A DNA stretch of 64,000 bases from Caryophanales bacterium (GTDB taxonomy: Bacteria; Bacillota; Bacilli; Bacillales; Amphibacillaceae). Below, one piece after another: positions 52,444 to 61,111 of this stretch; the first letter of the stretch is position 1; each line of letters opens with the position of its first letter. A program made the translations under genes and the position numbers. The DNA is taken from contig JAPFDS010000056.1 in the NCBI GenBank assembly GCA_026168805.1, positions 186,001-250,000 on the forward strand, in the 5' to 3' direction. The notes under the pieces are model-generated. The model was not told the DNA's origin and did not search any database. It saw only the letters and a list, made by a program, of their open reading frames with translations.

Positions 52444-53478
52444 ATGAAACAGTTTGTACGTATGTTTGGTTTAATTTTATTGTCCATTGTTTTAGTAGCG
52501 TGTGCAAATAATGATTCGAAAGAGGAAGATGAAACTCAAGACACCACTAAGGAAGAGGATCAACAGGATAAGACAACTGAGGAGCAAAAAGAGGATTCGT
52601 CTGAAGATTCGTCAAATGACTTAGGAATTGAAAGTGGAAACGGTGGTTTTTTATGGAAAGTTGAGAATGAAGGAACAATCGTTTATTTACAAGGAACTGT
52701 TCACCTAGGTACAGAAAACTTTTATCCTCTCAATGAAGCCATTGAACAAGCATATGAGGAAGCGGATGTTGTCGTTCCTGAAGTTGATATCACAGATGCG
52801 GATCTTGTAGAGGGAATGGATATGGGTGTCATGAATGGGATGTACATGGACGGAACAACTATTGAAGATCATATTTCAGAGGATTTATACGACCAACTAG
52901 AGGAATTCTTTACGGAATATGGCATGCCTATGGATATTGTTGGTTCTTTTAAACCTTGGATGCTTGAATCTCTTGTTATGCAAATCGCAGCTGAAGAACT
53001 AGATTACATGCACGGTGTGGATGAGTATTTTCTGGAGCGTGCGACAAAAGATAATAAAGAAATTATAGAGCTAGAAACTGCCGCCGAACAATTTGAAGTC
53101 TTATCAGGGCAGTCTGATGAATTTCAAGAGCAACAATTAGAAGCTATGATGGAAAGCGTAGATGAATTTGAAGAAGATATGGGGGACTTGTTTACCGTTT
53201 ATTTAAATGGAGACGAAGATGAATTAATCGACTTGCTTTTCCCCGAGGAAGAATTAAGTGATGAAGTCGATGAAGATTTGCAAAAGGAATATGAAGAGTA
53301 TATGGTCGCTTTAAATGACGATCGAAATGTCGGTATGGCAGAAAAGATTCAAGCGTTTTTAGAAGAGGATGAAGAGCAAACATATTTCGTCATTGTTGGT
53401 ACGGCTCACTTAGTGTTAGATCCACATATTCGTACGTTGTTAGAAGAAGAAGGGTATGAAGTGGAAAGAGTATATTGA
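52444..53478 (+). CDS. TraB/GumN family lipoprotein
   Basis: A 344-residue exported protein. The signal peptide ends in the lipobox LVAC, followed by a long acidic linker rich in Glu, Asp and Lys (about residues 20-65). The TraB/GumN (Tiki-like) domain begins GGFLWKVENEGTIVYLQGTV, with the conserved GT-H motif in QGTVHLG, and closes with VIVGTAHLVL. Tiki relatives are metalloproteases; the bacterial members are mostly uncharacterised. AAGGAAGGAG sets the ATG at 52444. The very acidic composition fits other exported proteins here. Confidence 0.87.
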   Translation: MKQFVRMFGLILLSIVLVACANNDSKEEDETQDTTKEEDQQDKTTEEQKEDSSEDSSNDLGIESGNGGFLWKVENEGTIVYLQGTVHLGTENFYPLNEAIEQAYEEADVVVPEVDITDADLVEGMDMGVMNGMYMDGTTIEDHISEDLYDQLEEFFTEYGMPMDIVGSFKPWMLESLVMQIAAEELDYMHGVDEYFLERATKDNKEIIELETAAEQFEVLSGQSDEFQEQQLEAMMESVDEFEEDMGDLFTVYLNGDEDELIDLLFPEEELSDEVDEDLQKEYEEYMVALNDDRNVGMAEKIQAFLEEDEEQTYFVIVGTAHLVLDPHIRTLLEEEGYEVERVY

Positions 53479-53513
53479 TCATAATGTATCATTAAGAAAT
53501 ATTTTTCACTATG

Positions 53514-53550
53514 CGCTGTATCTCTCATGTAATTGAGATACAGCGTTTTT
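53514..53550. terminator. Terminator between convergent TraB-like and DegV genes
   Basis: An 11-bp stem (CGCTGTATCTC at 53514-53524 with 53535-53545) is followed by five T on the plus strand. Confidence 0.9.
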
Positions 53551-53562
53551 CTACATACTCAT

Positions 53563-54414
53563 TTACACTTCCAATCCTGCAATGCCAAAACCACCTGGGC
53601 CCGCATGGGTCGATATCATCGCACCAGCTTCCATCCATTTAATTGTTTTGAAGCCATTAGCCTTCGCTATGTCTTCCATCTGTTGTTTAATACTTTCATC
53701 GAGTCCGATTGAGTACAAGAGATAAAGGGGTTCTCTATTAATTTCGTAGTCTTTTAAATAATCTTCCATCAATTTTTTAGAGACATCACTCATTTTGCCA
53801 CGATATTTTTTGGTTGAAACTAACTTTCCATTAATCAATTCAATCCGCGGTTTTATTTTTAATAAACGTCCACCAAGATAAGCAACATTGCTGACACGTC
53901 CTCCTGCTTTTAAGAAATCTAATCGCCCTGGAACAAATGCTAAGCGTGATTTAGGGATAATTGCTTGAATGGCATGAATGAAACGCTCAACGTCAATCTC
54001 AGGTTCTTGTTCTAATAATTGAACTGCATGCAACACAATTGCCGCTAGTCCTCCTGTAACGTTCAAGGCATCAATGAGAAAGAGATTGTCAAATTTTTCT
54101 GCAGCAATACCTGCATTTTGAAAGGATGAAGAAGCTTTTGACGTGTATCCAATATGAACAATGATTGATGTAGGGAATTTTGTTCGGACCTTTGTAAATA
54201 AATCATGGTATTCATGAGGATTTGTTGCTGTTGTTGAAGGGATTTCTTTGGTGCGTTCGTGATAATCATAAATGTCTTGCACAGGTAATTTACCGTCTAA
54301 GTAATCTGTACCATTCATAATAATATGCATTGGAACGACGAAGATATTGTGTTTTTTAGCTACATCTCTTGGTAAATCTGCTCCGCTTTCTGTTGTTACA
54401 ATAATTCGTGTCAT
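53563..54414 (-). CDS. DegV family fatty-acid-binding protein
   Basis: A 283-residue DegV protein, the FakB-type carrier that presents fatty acids to the FakA kinase. The N-terminal TTESGADLPRDVAKKHNI and the lipid head-group motif HIGYTSKASSSFQNA are characteristic, and HAGPGGFGIAG closes the domain. GGGAGGTG fits the ATG at 54414; the open frame upstream lacks a ribosome site. No FakA gene is adjacent. A 9-bp inverted repeat (ATCCATATG, 54467-54475 with 54485-54493) lies upstream. Confidence 0.92.
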   Translation of the reverse strand: MTRIIVTTESGADLPRDVAKKHNIFVVPMHIIMNGTDYLDGKLPVQDIYDYHERTKEIPSTTATNPHEYHDLFTKVRTKFPTSIIVHIGYTSKASSSFQNAGIAAEKFDNLFLIDALNVTGGLAAIVLHAVQLLEQEPEIDVERFIHAIQAIIPKSRLAFVPGRLDFLKAGGRVSNVAYLGGRLLKIKPRIELINGKLVSTKKYRGKMSDVSKKLMEDYLKDYEINREPLYLLYSIGLDESIKQQMEDIAKANGFKTIKWMEAGAMISTHAGPGGFGIAGLEV

Positions 54415-54669
54415 CGTGCACCTCCCATTATAATTTAGTGAGATTTCAAACAATCGTCTTATAAACATCCATATGGTATGTACTCATATGGATTCTCTCA
54501 TAAAAAAATTAGCTTTTGTATGAGTATAATAGTACATGACTATTCTTAATAATACAATTACTCATTCAACTTATATATGTATTGTGTGGCAACCAAAACT
54601 ACTTTTTTGTTGTTTTTAAAAGTATGGTAGTATGGATGAATATATAATACGAAAAAAGGATTGAATTCA

Positions 54670-55320
54670 TTGAATACATTGTATATCCATACGGAGGATG
54701 CATCCGTACAAAGCGTTTGTAAAAGAGATCCAGTCATGAGGAAATTAATCGCAGTTATTGGTGATATTGAAATAGTGTTAAGAGCAGATTATTTGTCTTC
54801 ACTTGTACGTTCTATCGTAGGTCAACAAATATCTGTTCCAGCAGCTCGTGCGATATATGAACGTTTGCATACATCGTTGGACGGAAAGATAACTGTCGAA
54901 GGCATATTGAATAAAACAAAAGAAGATCTTCGAGACGTTGGTTTAACGAAAAGGAAAACAGATTATATAAGAGATTTGGCGGGAAAAGTGGCAGATGGTG
55001 AGGTAGATTTAGAAAATATAGCAAAGTATAGTGATGAAGAAATAATGGAACAATTAATGCGTGTAAAAGGCATAGGAAAGTGGACGACTGAAGTGTTTTT
55101 AATTTTATCATTAGGCCGAGAAAATGTGCTCGCAGTGGATGATGTGGGTATACAACGTGCGGCGCAATGGTTGTACCAAGTTGACAAATCAGAACGCCGT
55201 AATATTTTAATTGAAAAGTCACCATTGTGGCAACCTTATCAATCGATTGTATCTTTTTATCTCTGGGAAGCAATTCATCTAGAGCTTCTTACGGACTATG
55301 AATCTATTAAAGCTATTTAG
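54670..55320 (+). CDS. DNA-3-methyladenine glycosylase (AlkA-like, HhH-GPD)
   Basis: A 216-residue HhH-GPD superfamily base-excision glycosylase. The helix-hairpin-helix is MRVKGIGKWTTEVF, and the catalytic aspartate lies in NVLAVDDVGIQRAAQWL. It resembles short AlkA proteins lacking the N-terminal extra domain, which remove alkylated purines. The TTG at 54670 is preferred because AAAAAAGGA ends 10 bp upstream; the TTG at 54661 is too close to it. Together with the Ogt-like gene it gives alkylation repair in this window, though not in one operon. Confidence 0.88.
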   Translation: MNTLYIHTEDASVQSVCKRDPVMRKLIAVIGDIEIVLRADYLSSLVRSIVGQQISVPAARAIYERLHTSLDGKITVEGILNKTKEDLRDVGLTKRKTDYIRDLAGKVADGEVDLENIAKYSDEEIMEQLMRVKGIGKWTTEVFLILSLGRENVLAVDDVGIQRAAQWLYQVDKSERRNILIEKSPLWQPYQSIVSFYLWEAIHLELLTDYESIKAI

Positions 55321-55351
55321 AAACATATTAAGTCAGAAGGAGTGATTTATT

Positions 55352-55699
55352 ATGGAGTATCAAGGAGTTATAATAGGGGCTATAATAGGATACTTAGTCT
55401 CCATAGGGATCATAACTGTTTTAGTTCTTTCAAGTAAAGGAAAAGCAAAAAAGCATAGAAGATTGATTTGGGGAATTGGAATAATGTTTCCCTTATCCTT
55501 TGTATTATCATATACTATTGGGTTAACTTATGTGCTTATTGAACAACAAAACTTAGCTATTATATTAGGACTTTATGTATTTCCAATTATTTTTATAATA
55601 GGGTTGATTTATACCTTCTCAGGAGTTGCAATGATACTTGATGAAAGAGGACGGAGAAAATATAGAAAAGAAGGAAACCTTTACAATAATAAGGACTAA
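55352..55699 (+). CDS. Membrane protein, unknown
   Basis: A 115-residue protein with three predicted helices (about residues 5-27, 38-62 and 68-92), a basic loop (SKGKAKKHRRL) after the first helix and a charged C-terminus (RRKYRKEGNLYNNKD). AGAAGGAG precedes the ATG. No family is recognised. It starts 31 bp after the AlkA-like gene and could be co-transcribed. Locus 3 of the 51-bp repeat follows. Confidence 0.6.
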   Translation: MEYQGVIIGAIIGYLVSIGIITVLVLSSKGKAKKHRRLIWGIGIMFPLSFVLSYTIGLTYVLIEQQNLAIILGLYVFPIIFIIGLIYTFSGVAMILDERGRRKYRKEGNLYNNKD

Positions 55700-55741
55700 T
55701 CTGAAGCTTAAATAGATTTACTTATAGATACATGTTGTTCT

Positions 55742-55882
55742 TAGAGCTCTAAAAAGAGCAACTGTTCACAAATCAGGCACTATCCTTGCTCATAGTCCCT
55801 CAAATCGGTGCGCCCCTTCAAATAGAGGCACTATCCCTGCTCATAGTGCCTCAAATTGACGCGCTCTCCGAAATAGGACCAT
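55742..55882 (+). repeat. 51-bp-period intergenic repeat, locus 3 (three units)
   Basis: Units start at 55742, 55793 and 55844. Unit ends are TAGAGCT/GGCACTA, TAGTCCC/GGCACTA and TAGTGCC with a degenerate end near 55882. Units are 41 bp and linkers 10 bp (TCCTTGCTCA, TCCCTGCTCA). The linker plus flanking ends form hairpins such as GGCACTAT-N8-ATAGTGCC. Same orientation and architecture as the loci at 30589 and 38038. Confidence 0.88.
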
Positions 55883-55903
55883 TATAATTGTCCTTAGTGA
55901 AAT

Positions 55904-57268
55904 TCACCTTCCTTGTTCCAATTTCTGCAGATTTCTTTTCTGAACAATCATCAAACGATAAAATAGTGCAATGGCTCCTGCAGATAGGCCGATAATCAGT
56001 CCTACCCAATAGCCAAATGGACCTAAATCGGTGTAATTTGCCAGCAACCATCCACTTGGAAGTCCGATAATCCAATAAGACACAAGAGCTAATACAAAGG
56101 TGACATTCACGTCTTTATATCCACGCAAGGCTCCTTGAAGTGGCGCTCCGAATGCATCCGCAATTTGAAATACAATTGCATAATAAATAAATTGCTTCGT
56201 TAACTCTACGACTTCTTGATTATTTGAGTAAAGAGACGCAACAAAATCATTAAAGATATATAAAACAAATCCAGCAAAAATTGCTATAAAGATACCACTT
56301 ATTAATCCAATTGTACCGTAGGTTTTAGCATCATAGTATCGCTTAGCCCCTGCTTCATAACCAACAGCAATCGTTAAGGCCATTCCCACACTGAGGGGAA
56401 TCATATACAGTAAAGATGAAAAGTTAATGGCTGCTTGGTGTGCAGCAATCGTATATGTAGAGTACACACTCATAAATAATGTGATCGCAGCAAAAATACT
56501 CGTCTCAAAAAAGACTGCAGCTCCAATTGGAATTCCTATTTTTAATTGTTCCCACCAAACTGTAAGAGAAGGTCGTTCAAAGTCCGAAAATATATGGTAC
56601 ACTCGAAAAGGAGCAATTGTATGGACGACATAAAGAGAGATGAAACAGACAATATAATAGGTAAGAGTTGTTGCGATCCCTGCACCAATCCCGCCAAAAG
56701 CTGGGACACCAAATTTACCAAAAATGAAAATATAATTGAGTACGATATTAACAGGTAAAGAAATTAAAATGATAAACATCGAAATTCTTGTTTGTCCCAG
56801 AGCATCGATAAAGCTACGAATGGTATTAAAAATAAATAATGGAATAATTCCTGTACTTAATGCAATTAAATAGTAAAATGCTGTATGATAAACACTTGGT
56901 TCGATATCCATAAATTGCAGAATTGGTTTTAAACTAAACGCACCGACAATTAAAATGAAGAGAGCAAGTGCAATCGATAAATAAATCGCTTGTTGAATTT
57001 TTTTTGGAATTTCTTTTGGTGTGTTTGCTCCAATCAAATGAGCTATAATAGGAGTAATTGCTAATAAAACACCATTGATGCCAGTGAAGATTGGCATCCA
57101 AATACTTGAACCTATAGCAACACCTGCTAAATCAGCAGCTCCAGCTCGACCTGACATAACAGTGTCAAAAAAGGACATAAGAAACATACTTAATTGTGTT
57201 ACAAGAATAGGTCCTAAAATGGACGCGAATAGGATTAATTTTTGTTTGGTTGATTTGGTTTCATACAT
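55904..57268 (-). CDS. MATE family efflux transporter
   Basis: A 454-residue transporter with twelve predicted helices in two MatE domains. The N-terminal LGPILVTQLSMFLMSFFDTV and the second-domain start GIPIGAAVFFETSIFAAITL are typical of the NorM-like branch, which exports cationic drugs by Na+ or H+ antiport. GGAT upstream weakly supports the start at 57268. It is divergent from murG2 and runs toward the 51-bp repeat, with no separate terminator seen. Confidence 0.92.
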   Translation of the reverse strand: MYETKSTKQKLILFASILGPILVTQLSMFLMSFFDTVMSGRAGAADLAGVAIGSSIWMPIFTGINGVLLAITPIIAHLIGANTPKEIPKKIQQAIYLSIALALFILIVGAFSLKPILQFMDIEPSVYHTAFYYLIALSTGIIPLFIFNTIRSFIDALGQTRISMFIILISLPVNIVLNYIFIFGKFGVPAFGGIGAGIATTLTYYIVCFISLYVVHTIAPFRVYHIFSDFERPSLTVWWEQLKIGIPIGAAVFFETSIFAAITLFMSVYSTYTIAAHQAAINFSSLLYMIPLSVGMALTIAVGYEAGAKRYYDAKTYGTIGLISGIFIAIFAGFVLYIFNDFVASLYSNNQEVVELTKQFIYYAIVFQIADAFGAPLQGALRGYKDVNVTFVLALVSYWIIGLPSGWLLANYTDLGPFGYWVGLIIGLSAGAIALFYRLMIVQKRNLQKLEQGR

Positions 57269-57371
57269 ATACTTCTATCCTTTTTTTATATCGTTTGTAA
57301 ACGACCTATAATTACTTTCATTACATTATACCTTAATCATAAAGCTTTGAGAAAGAAAGGACGTACCAATC

Positions 57372-58442
57372 ATGAAAAATAAACGAATGTTATTTACTGG
57401 GGGAGGAACAGCAGGCCATGTTACTGTCAATATGGCGCTCATCCCCATATTCCAAAAAGAAGGCTACACAATCGATTATATCGGTTCGCATGACGGTATT
57501 GAGCGAGAACTTATTGGACAAATGAACGATGTTACCTATCACTCGATTTCAACTGGAAAGCTCCGCAGGTACATGTCGATTGAGAATTTTAAAGATCCGT
57601 TTAAAGTAATGAAAGGTGTTATGCAGGCATGGAGAATTATTGGGAAAACAAAACCTTCGATTATTTTTTCTAAAGGTGGTTTTGTTTCAGTCCCAGTCGT
57701 ATTAGCTGCGAAGCTTCGACGAATACCAACCATTATTCATGAATCGGATTATACACCAGGTCTTGCAAACAAATTATCAATTCCTTTTGTCAATCAAGTA
57801 CTGACAACTTTTCCTGAAACATTGGAATATGTTCCAGAGAAAAAGAGCACGTATGTGGGAGCAGTCGTTAGGGAAGAGCTTTTTACAGGCTCTGAAGAAG
57901 TCGGTTATCAACTAACAGGTTTTACAAAAAGGAAGCCGGTTTTACTTATTATGGGTGGAAGTAGCGGTTCGGAAAAATTGAATACAATTATTCGAAACTG
58001 TTTAGATGATATCTTGCAACATTTTCAAGTCATACATATATGTGGAACAGGTCATCTTGATCCCGCTATCAAGCAAGAAGGATATGTACAGTATGAGTAT
58101 GTGCAAGATGAATTAAAAGACATGTTTGCAATAACAGATTATGTTGTTTCACGGGCAGGTTCAAATGCAATTTTTGAATTTTTAGCCTTACAAATTCCAA
58201 TGTTATTAATACCCTTATCGCGTGCAGCAAGTCGCGGGGACCAAATCGTAAACGCAAAATCATTTGCAAAACAACGATTTGCTCAAGTTATTGAAGAAGA
58301 ATCACTAGAAGAAGAGTCGTTTGTTTCTGAATTGGAACAATTGAAACAAATGGGACCGATTATCGTGGATCATATGCAAAATTATAAACAATCTGAAGCC
58401 CTGAGCAAAGTGGTTGAAATCATTCATAAACATCGTAAATAA
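57372..58442 (+). CDS. MurG-like glycosyltransferase (orphan paralogue)
   Basis: A 356-residue GT28-family enzyme closely matching MurG, which adds GlcNAc to lipid I to make lipid II. The N-terminal FTGGGTAGHVTVNMALIP, KPSIIFSKGGFVSVPVVLAA, IIHESDYTPGLANK and the UDP-sugar site SRAGSNAIFEFLALQIP are all visible. MurG normally has HVYPA or HxxP after GGTGGH; here the residues are AGHVTVN. It stands alone, outside a division/cell-wall cluster, so it is probably a second MurG, as found in several Bacillaceae. AAAGGACG precedes the ATG. Confidence 0.88.
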   Translation: MKNKRMLFTGGGTAGHVTVNMALIPIFQKEGYTIDYIGSHDGIERELIGQMNDVTYHSISTGKLRRYMSIENFKDPFKVMKGVMQAWRIIGKTKPSIIFSKGGFVSVPVVLAAKLRRIPTIIHESDYTPGLANKLSIPFVNQVLTTFPETLEYVPEKKSTYVGAVVREELFTGSEEVGYQLTGFTKRKPVLLIMGGSSGSEKLNTIIRNCLDDILQHFQVIHICGTGHLDPAIKQEGYVQYEYVQDELKDMFAITDYVVSRAGSNAIFEFLALQIPMLLIPLSRAASRGDQIVNAKSFAKQRFAQVIEEESLEEESFVSELEQLKQMGPIIVDHMQNYKQSEALSKVVEIIHKHRK

Positions 58443-58449
58443 GAACTAA

Positions 58450-58481
58450 AATACCTTTATACAGTTTTGTATAAAGGTATT
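58450..58481. terminator. Hairpin after the MurG-like gene
   Basis: AATACCTTTATAC (58450-58462) pairs with GTATAAAGGTATT (58469-58481); the T tail is weak. Confidence 0.6.
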
Positions 58482-58534
58482 ATTACGATCTATATTAGAC
58501 GCATGAAGCTTGCAGTGATTTAAAGCGTGATTGC

Positions 58535-59107
58535 TTAAGCTTGTGAAGAGTGTCGAACACCTTTTGTAACAACGTCAACCTTGCCTGTACCTGGGTCAAT
58601 CACTAGCCCATGAACAGTCACATGCTTCGGTAGTAATGGATGACTTCTAATAATATCTACACTTTGTAAAACAGAATCTTCAACAGTGTCAAATCCGTGA
58701 AATTCTTCATGCAGATCAATGCCAGCATGCTCGAGCGTATCTAATGTTTGTTGCTCGATACCGTGTTCCAACATTTTGTCTTGTAAATGTTCAGGATCTA
58801 CATGTGACATTCCACAATCATGATGACCAATGACTGTTACTTCTTCAGCTTGAAGTTCATAAACAGCGACTAAAATACCTTTCATAATACTATCAAACGG
58901 TTTACGTATGATAGCACCAGCATTTTTAACCATTTTAACATCGCCATTTTGGATATTTAACGATCGAGGAAGCAATTCGACTAAGCGAGATTCCATACAA
59001 GTGAAGATCACCATACGTTTGTTCGGTACGCTATTTGTCTCATAAGCTTCATACTCTTTCCCCTGCACAAACTTAGCGTTATATGCTAGCATTTCTTCAA
59101 TATGCAT
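58535..59107 (-). CDS. Beta-class carbonic anhydrase (YvdA-like)
   Basis: A 190-residue beta-carbonic anhydrase, interconverting CO2 and bicarbonate. Zinc ligands are Cys in FTCMESR near residue 37 and His-x2-Cys in GHHDCGM near residue 97. The catalytic dyad motif, normally CxDxR, reads CMESR, with Glu in place of Asp. Otherwise the length and sequence resemble B. subtilis YvdA. AAGGTGG precedes the start. It is divergent from the BmrCD-like operon and monocistronic. Confidence 0.88.
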   Translation of the reverse strand: MHIEEMLAYNAKFVQGKEYEAYETNSVPNKRMVIFTCMESRLVELLPRSLNIQNGDVKMVKNAGAIIRKPFDSIMKGILVAVYELQAEEVTVIGHHDCGMSHVDPEHLQDKMLEHGIEQQTLDTLEHAGIDLHEEFHGFDTVEDSVLQSVDIIRSHPLLPKHVTVHGLVIDPGTGKVDVVTKGVRHSSQA

Positions 59108-59207
59108 GTTGGACCACCTTTCAATATGTAAGATAACATTATTTTATCAATTTATCATCGGTTCGTATACTATTTTCATTTGTAATTCGACAAGTAATCG
59201 TATTTTA

Positions 59208-59236
59208 TTGACTTCTTGTTTATCCAATATTATAAT
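59208..59236 (+). promoter_or_regulatory. Promoter of the BmrCD-like operon
   Basis: TTGACT (59208-59213) and TATAAT (59231-59236) are exactly 17 bp apart. The start near 59243 gives a leader of about 115 nt that contains the terminator at 59306-59338. Confidence 0.75.
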
Positions 59237-59305
59237 TATTTGTACTTGAAAATATAGTTCAGTATCTAGGGAATTCTTGGAATTTTAAAATTTAATTAAA
59301 AATAT

Positions 59306-59338
59306 AAAGACATGCGGCGCATATCCGCATGTCTTTTT
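59306..59338 (+). terminator. Leader terminator (attenuator) upstream of bmrC
   Basis: A 12-bp perfect stem (AAAGACATGCGG at 59306-59317 with 59325-59336) has a 7-nt loop and a T run, and lies between the promoter and the bmrC ribosome site (AAGGTG at 59349-59354). Its position means that transcription must read through it. A tiny ORF (TTG at 59277, stop at 59286-59288) after AGGGA precedes it. B. subtilis bmrCD is controlled by ribosome-mediated attenuation in the bmrB leader, so a similar mechanism is inferred. Confidence 0.75.
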
Positions 59339-59359
59339 CTAGGCGAAGAAGGTGAGAGT

Positions 59360-61111
59360 GTGTTTCGAATATTTACGAGATTTCATTGGTTTTTTAAAAT
59401 ATATTGGAAGCGGTATCTTTTTGCTATTATCGGCTTAATAACAGCAAGTGCTTTAGGATTAATTCCCCCAAAAATTGTTGGGCTAGCAATCGATCATATT
59501 CAATTTGAAACATTAACATCTAAAATTTTATTTACCATTTTAGGTGCATACGCTCTAGTGATGGTCATGCATTATATCGTTGGTTTTTTATGGGACTTTA
59601 CGTTGTTTAGTGGGGCAGCTCGATTAGAGAAAATGTTTCGCAGTAAATTAATGAATCAATTGCTTCGCATGTCCCCTCGGTTTTTCGCTAAATTCAGAAC
59701 AGGCGATTTGATGGCAAGAGCAACAAATGATTTACAAGCTATTTCATTAACGGCTGGGTTTGGAATTTTAACGCTCGTCGACTCAACCACATTTACGTTA
59801 ATGATTATTGCAATGATGGGTTTTACCATAAGCTGGAAACTCACTTTAGCTGCACTTCTTCCAATCCCACTGATGGGGTTATTAATGAATAAATATGGAA
59901 AAATCATTCATATGCGATTTACCGAAGCACAAGCGGCTTTTGGTGAGTTAAATAATGGGGTATTAGAGTCCATTCGGGGAGTGCGCGTACTCCGTTCTTT
60001 TGTCCAAGAAAAGCAAGATAATGCACGTTTTCAAGAAATGACAGAGAACGTTTATGAGAAAAACGTTGAAGTAGCTAAAATTGATTCTTTATTCGAACCA
60101 ACGATGAATGTACTCGTTGGGCTATCCTATACAGTCGGTTTAGGCTATGGAGCGCTACTTGTATTTGAAAATCAAATGACCTTAGGAGAGCTTGTTTCAT
60201 TTAACGTGTATTTAGGTATGCTTATTTGGCCGATGTTTGCTTTTGGAGAATTAATTAATGTATTGCAACGAGGGAATGCTTCGTTAGACCGGGTCCATCA
60301 TGTGCTTGATTATGAACCAGACATTGTTGACCCTAAAAACCCTGTACATATTTCTGATGTTCATACCATTCAATTTAAAGATATTTCTTTTGCATATCCA
60401 TCATCAACAAAAAACGTTTTGTCACATGTAAATATACATGTGAACAAAGGAGAAACCATTGGTATTGTTGGTAAAACCGGTGGAGGAAAGTCAACCGTTT
60501 GTAGACTGCTCCTAAGAGAATATGATGACTACGAAGGTCTCATTGAAATCAATAATTTTCCATTGGAGCAAATTTCATTGCAAGATATTCGCACATGGAT
60601 TGGGTATGTACCACAGAAGCAATTTTTATTTTCAACGACCATTCGTGAAAATATTAAATATGGAAATCAAGAAGCGACAGATGAACAAATTTATGAAGTG
60701 CTCGAAAAAGCGCACTTTTTAGATGATGTGAAACAATTACCTGAAGGTTTAGACACCGTTGTTGGTGAAAGTGGTGTAACGTTATCAGGCGGACAACAAC
60801 AACGTGTTTCACTTGCAAGAGCGTTTATTAAACAACCAGAAATTTTAATCTTAGATGACTCATTGTCCGCAGTCGATGGAAAAACAGAGTCTCATATCAT
60901 TGATCACTTAAAACGAGAGAGGGCACACAAGACGACGATTATTGTTGCACATAGATTATCAGCTGTTAAACATGCAGACCATATTATCGTGCTCGAACAA
61001 GGGAAAATTGTTGAAGAAGGCACCCATGAATATCTAATGTCTGTAGGAGGTTGGTATAAGGACCAATACAAGATGCAGCAAATTGAAGAAAAAGAGGTGG
61101 ATGAAAAATGA
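59360..61111 (+). CDS. bmrC: Heterodimeric multidrug ABC exporter, BmrC-like subunit
   Basis: A 583-residue half-transporter with six helices (residues 1-310) and a nucleotide-binding domain. Walker A is GIVGKTGGGKST, the signature LSGGQQQRVSLARAF, and Walker B ILILDDSLSAVD, where Asp replaces the catalytic Glu. That degenerate site is typical of the BmrC (YheI) half, whose B. subtilis length (585) is nearly identical. A GTG at 59360 after AAGGTGAG is chosen; the frame opens at 59312, inside the attenuator. The stop overlaps bmrD by 4 bp. Confidence 0.9.
   Translation: MFRIFTRFHWFFKIYWKRYLFAIIGLITASALGLIPPKIVGLAIDHIQFETLTSKILFTILGAYALVMVMHYIVGFLWDFTLFSGAARLEKMFRSKLMNQLLRMSPRFFAKFRTGDLMARATNDLQAISLTAGFGILTLVDSTTFTLMIIAMMGFTISWKLTLAALLPIPLMGLLMNKYGKIIHMRFTEAQAAFGELNNGVLESIRGVRVLRSFVQEKQDNARFQEMTENVYEKNVEVAKIDSLFEPTMNVLVGLSYTVGLGYGALLVFENQMTLGELVSFNVYLGMLIWPMFAFGELINVLQRGNASLDRVHHVLDYEPDIVDPKNPVHISDVHTIQFKDISFAYPSSTKNVLSHVNIHVNKGETIGIVGKTGGGKSTVCRLLLREYDDYEGLIEINNFPLEQISLQDIRTWIGYVPQKQFLFSTTIRENIKYGNQEATDEQIYEVLEKAHFLDDVKQLPEGLDTVVGESGVTLSGGQQQRVSLARAFIKQPEILILDDSLSAVDGKTESHIIDHLKRERAHKTTIIVAHRLSAVKHADHIIVLEQGKIVEEGTHEYLMSVGGWYKDQYKMQQIEEKEVDEK

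Noticed and set aside
54415-54669. Small gene between DegV and the AlkA-like glycosylase
   Set aside because: The open frames there are very short and lack ribosome sites; only a 9-bp inverted repeat stands out.
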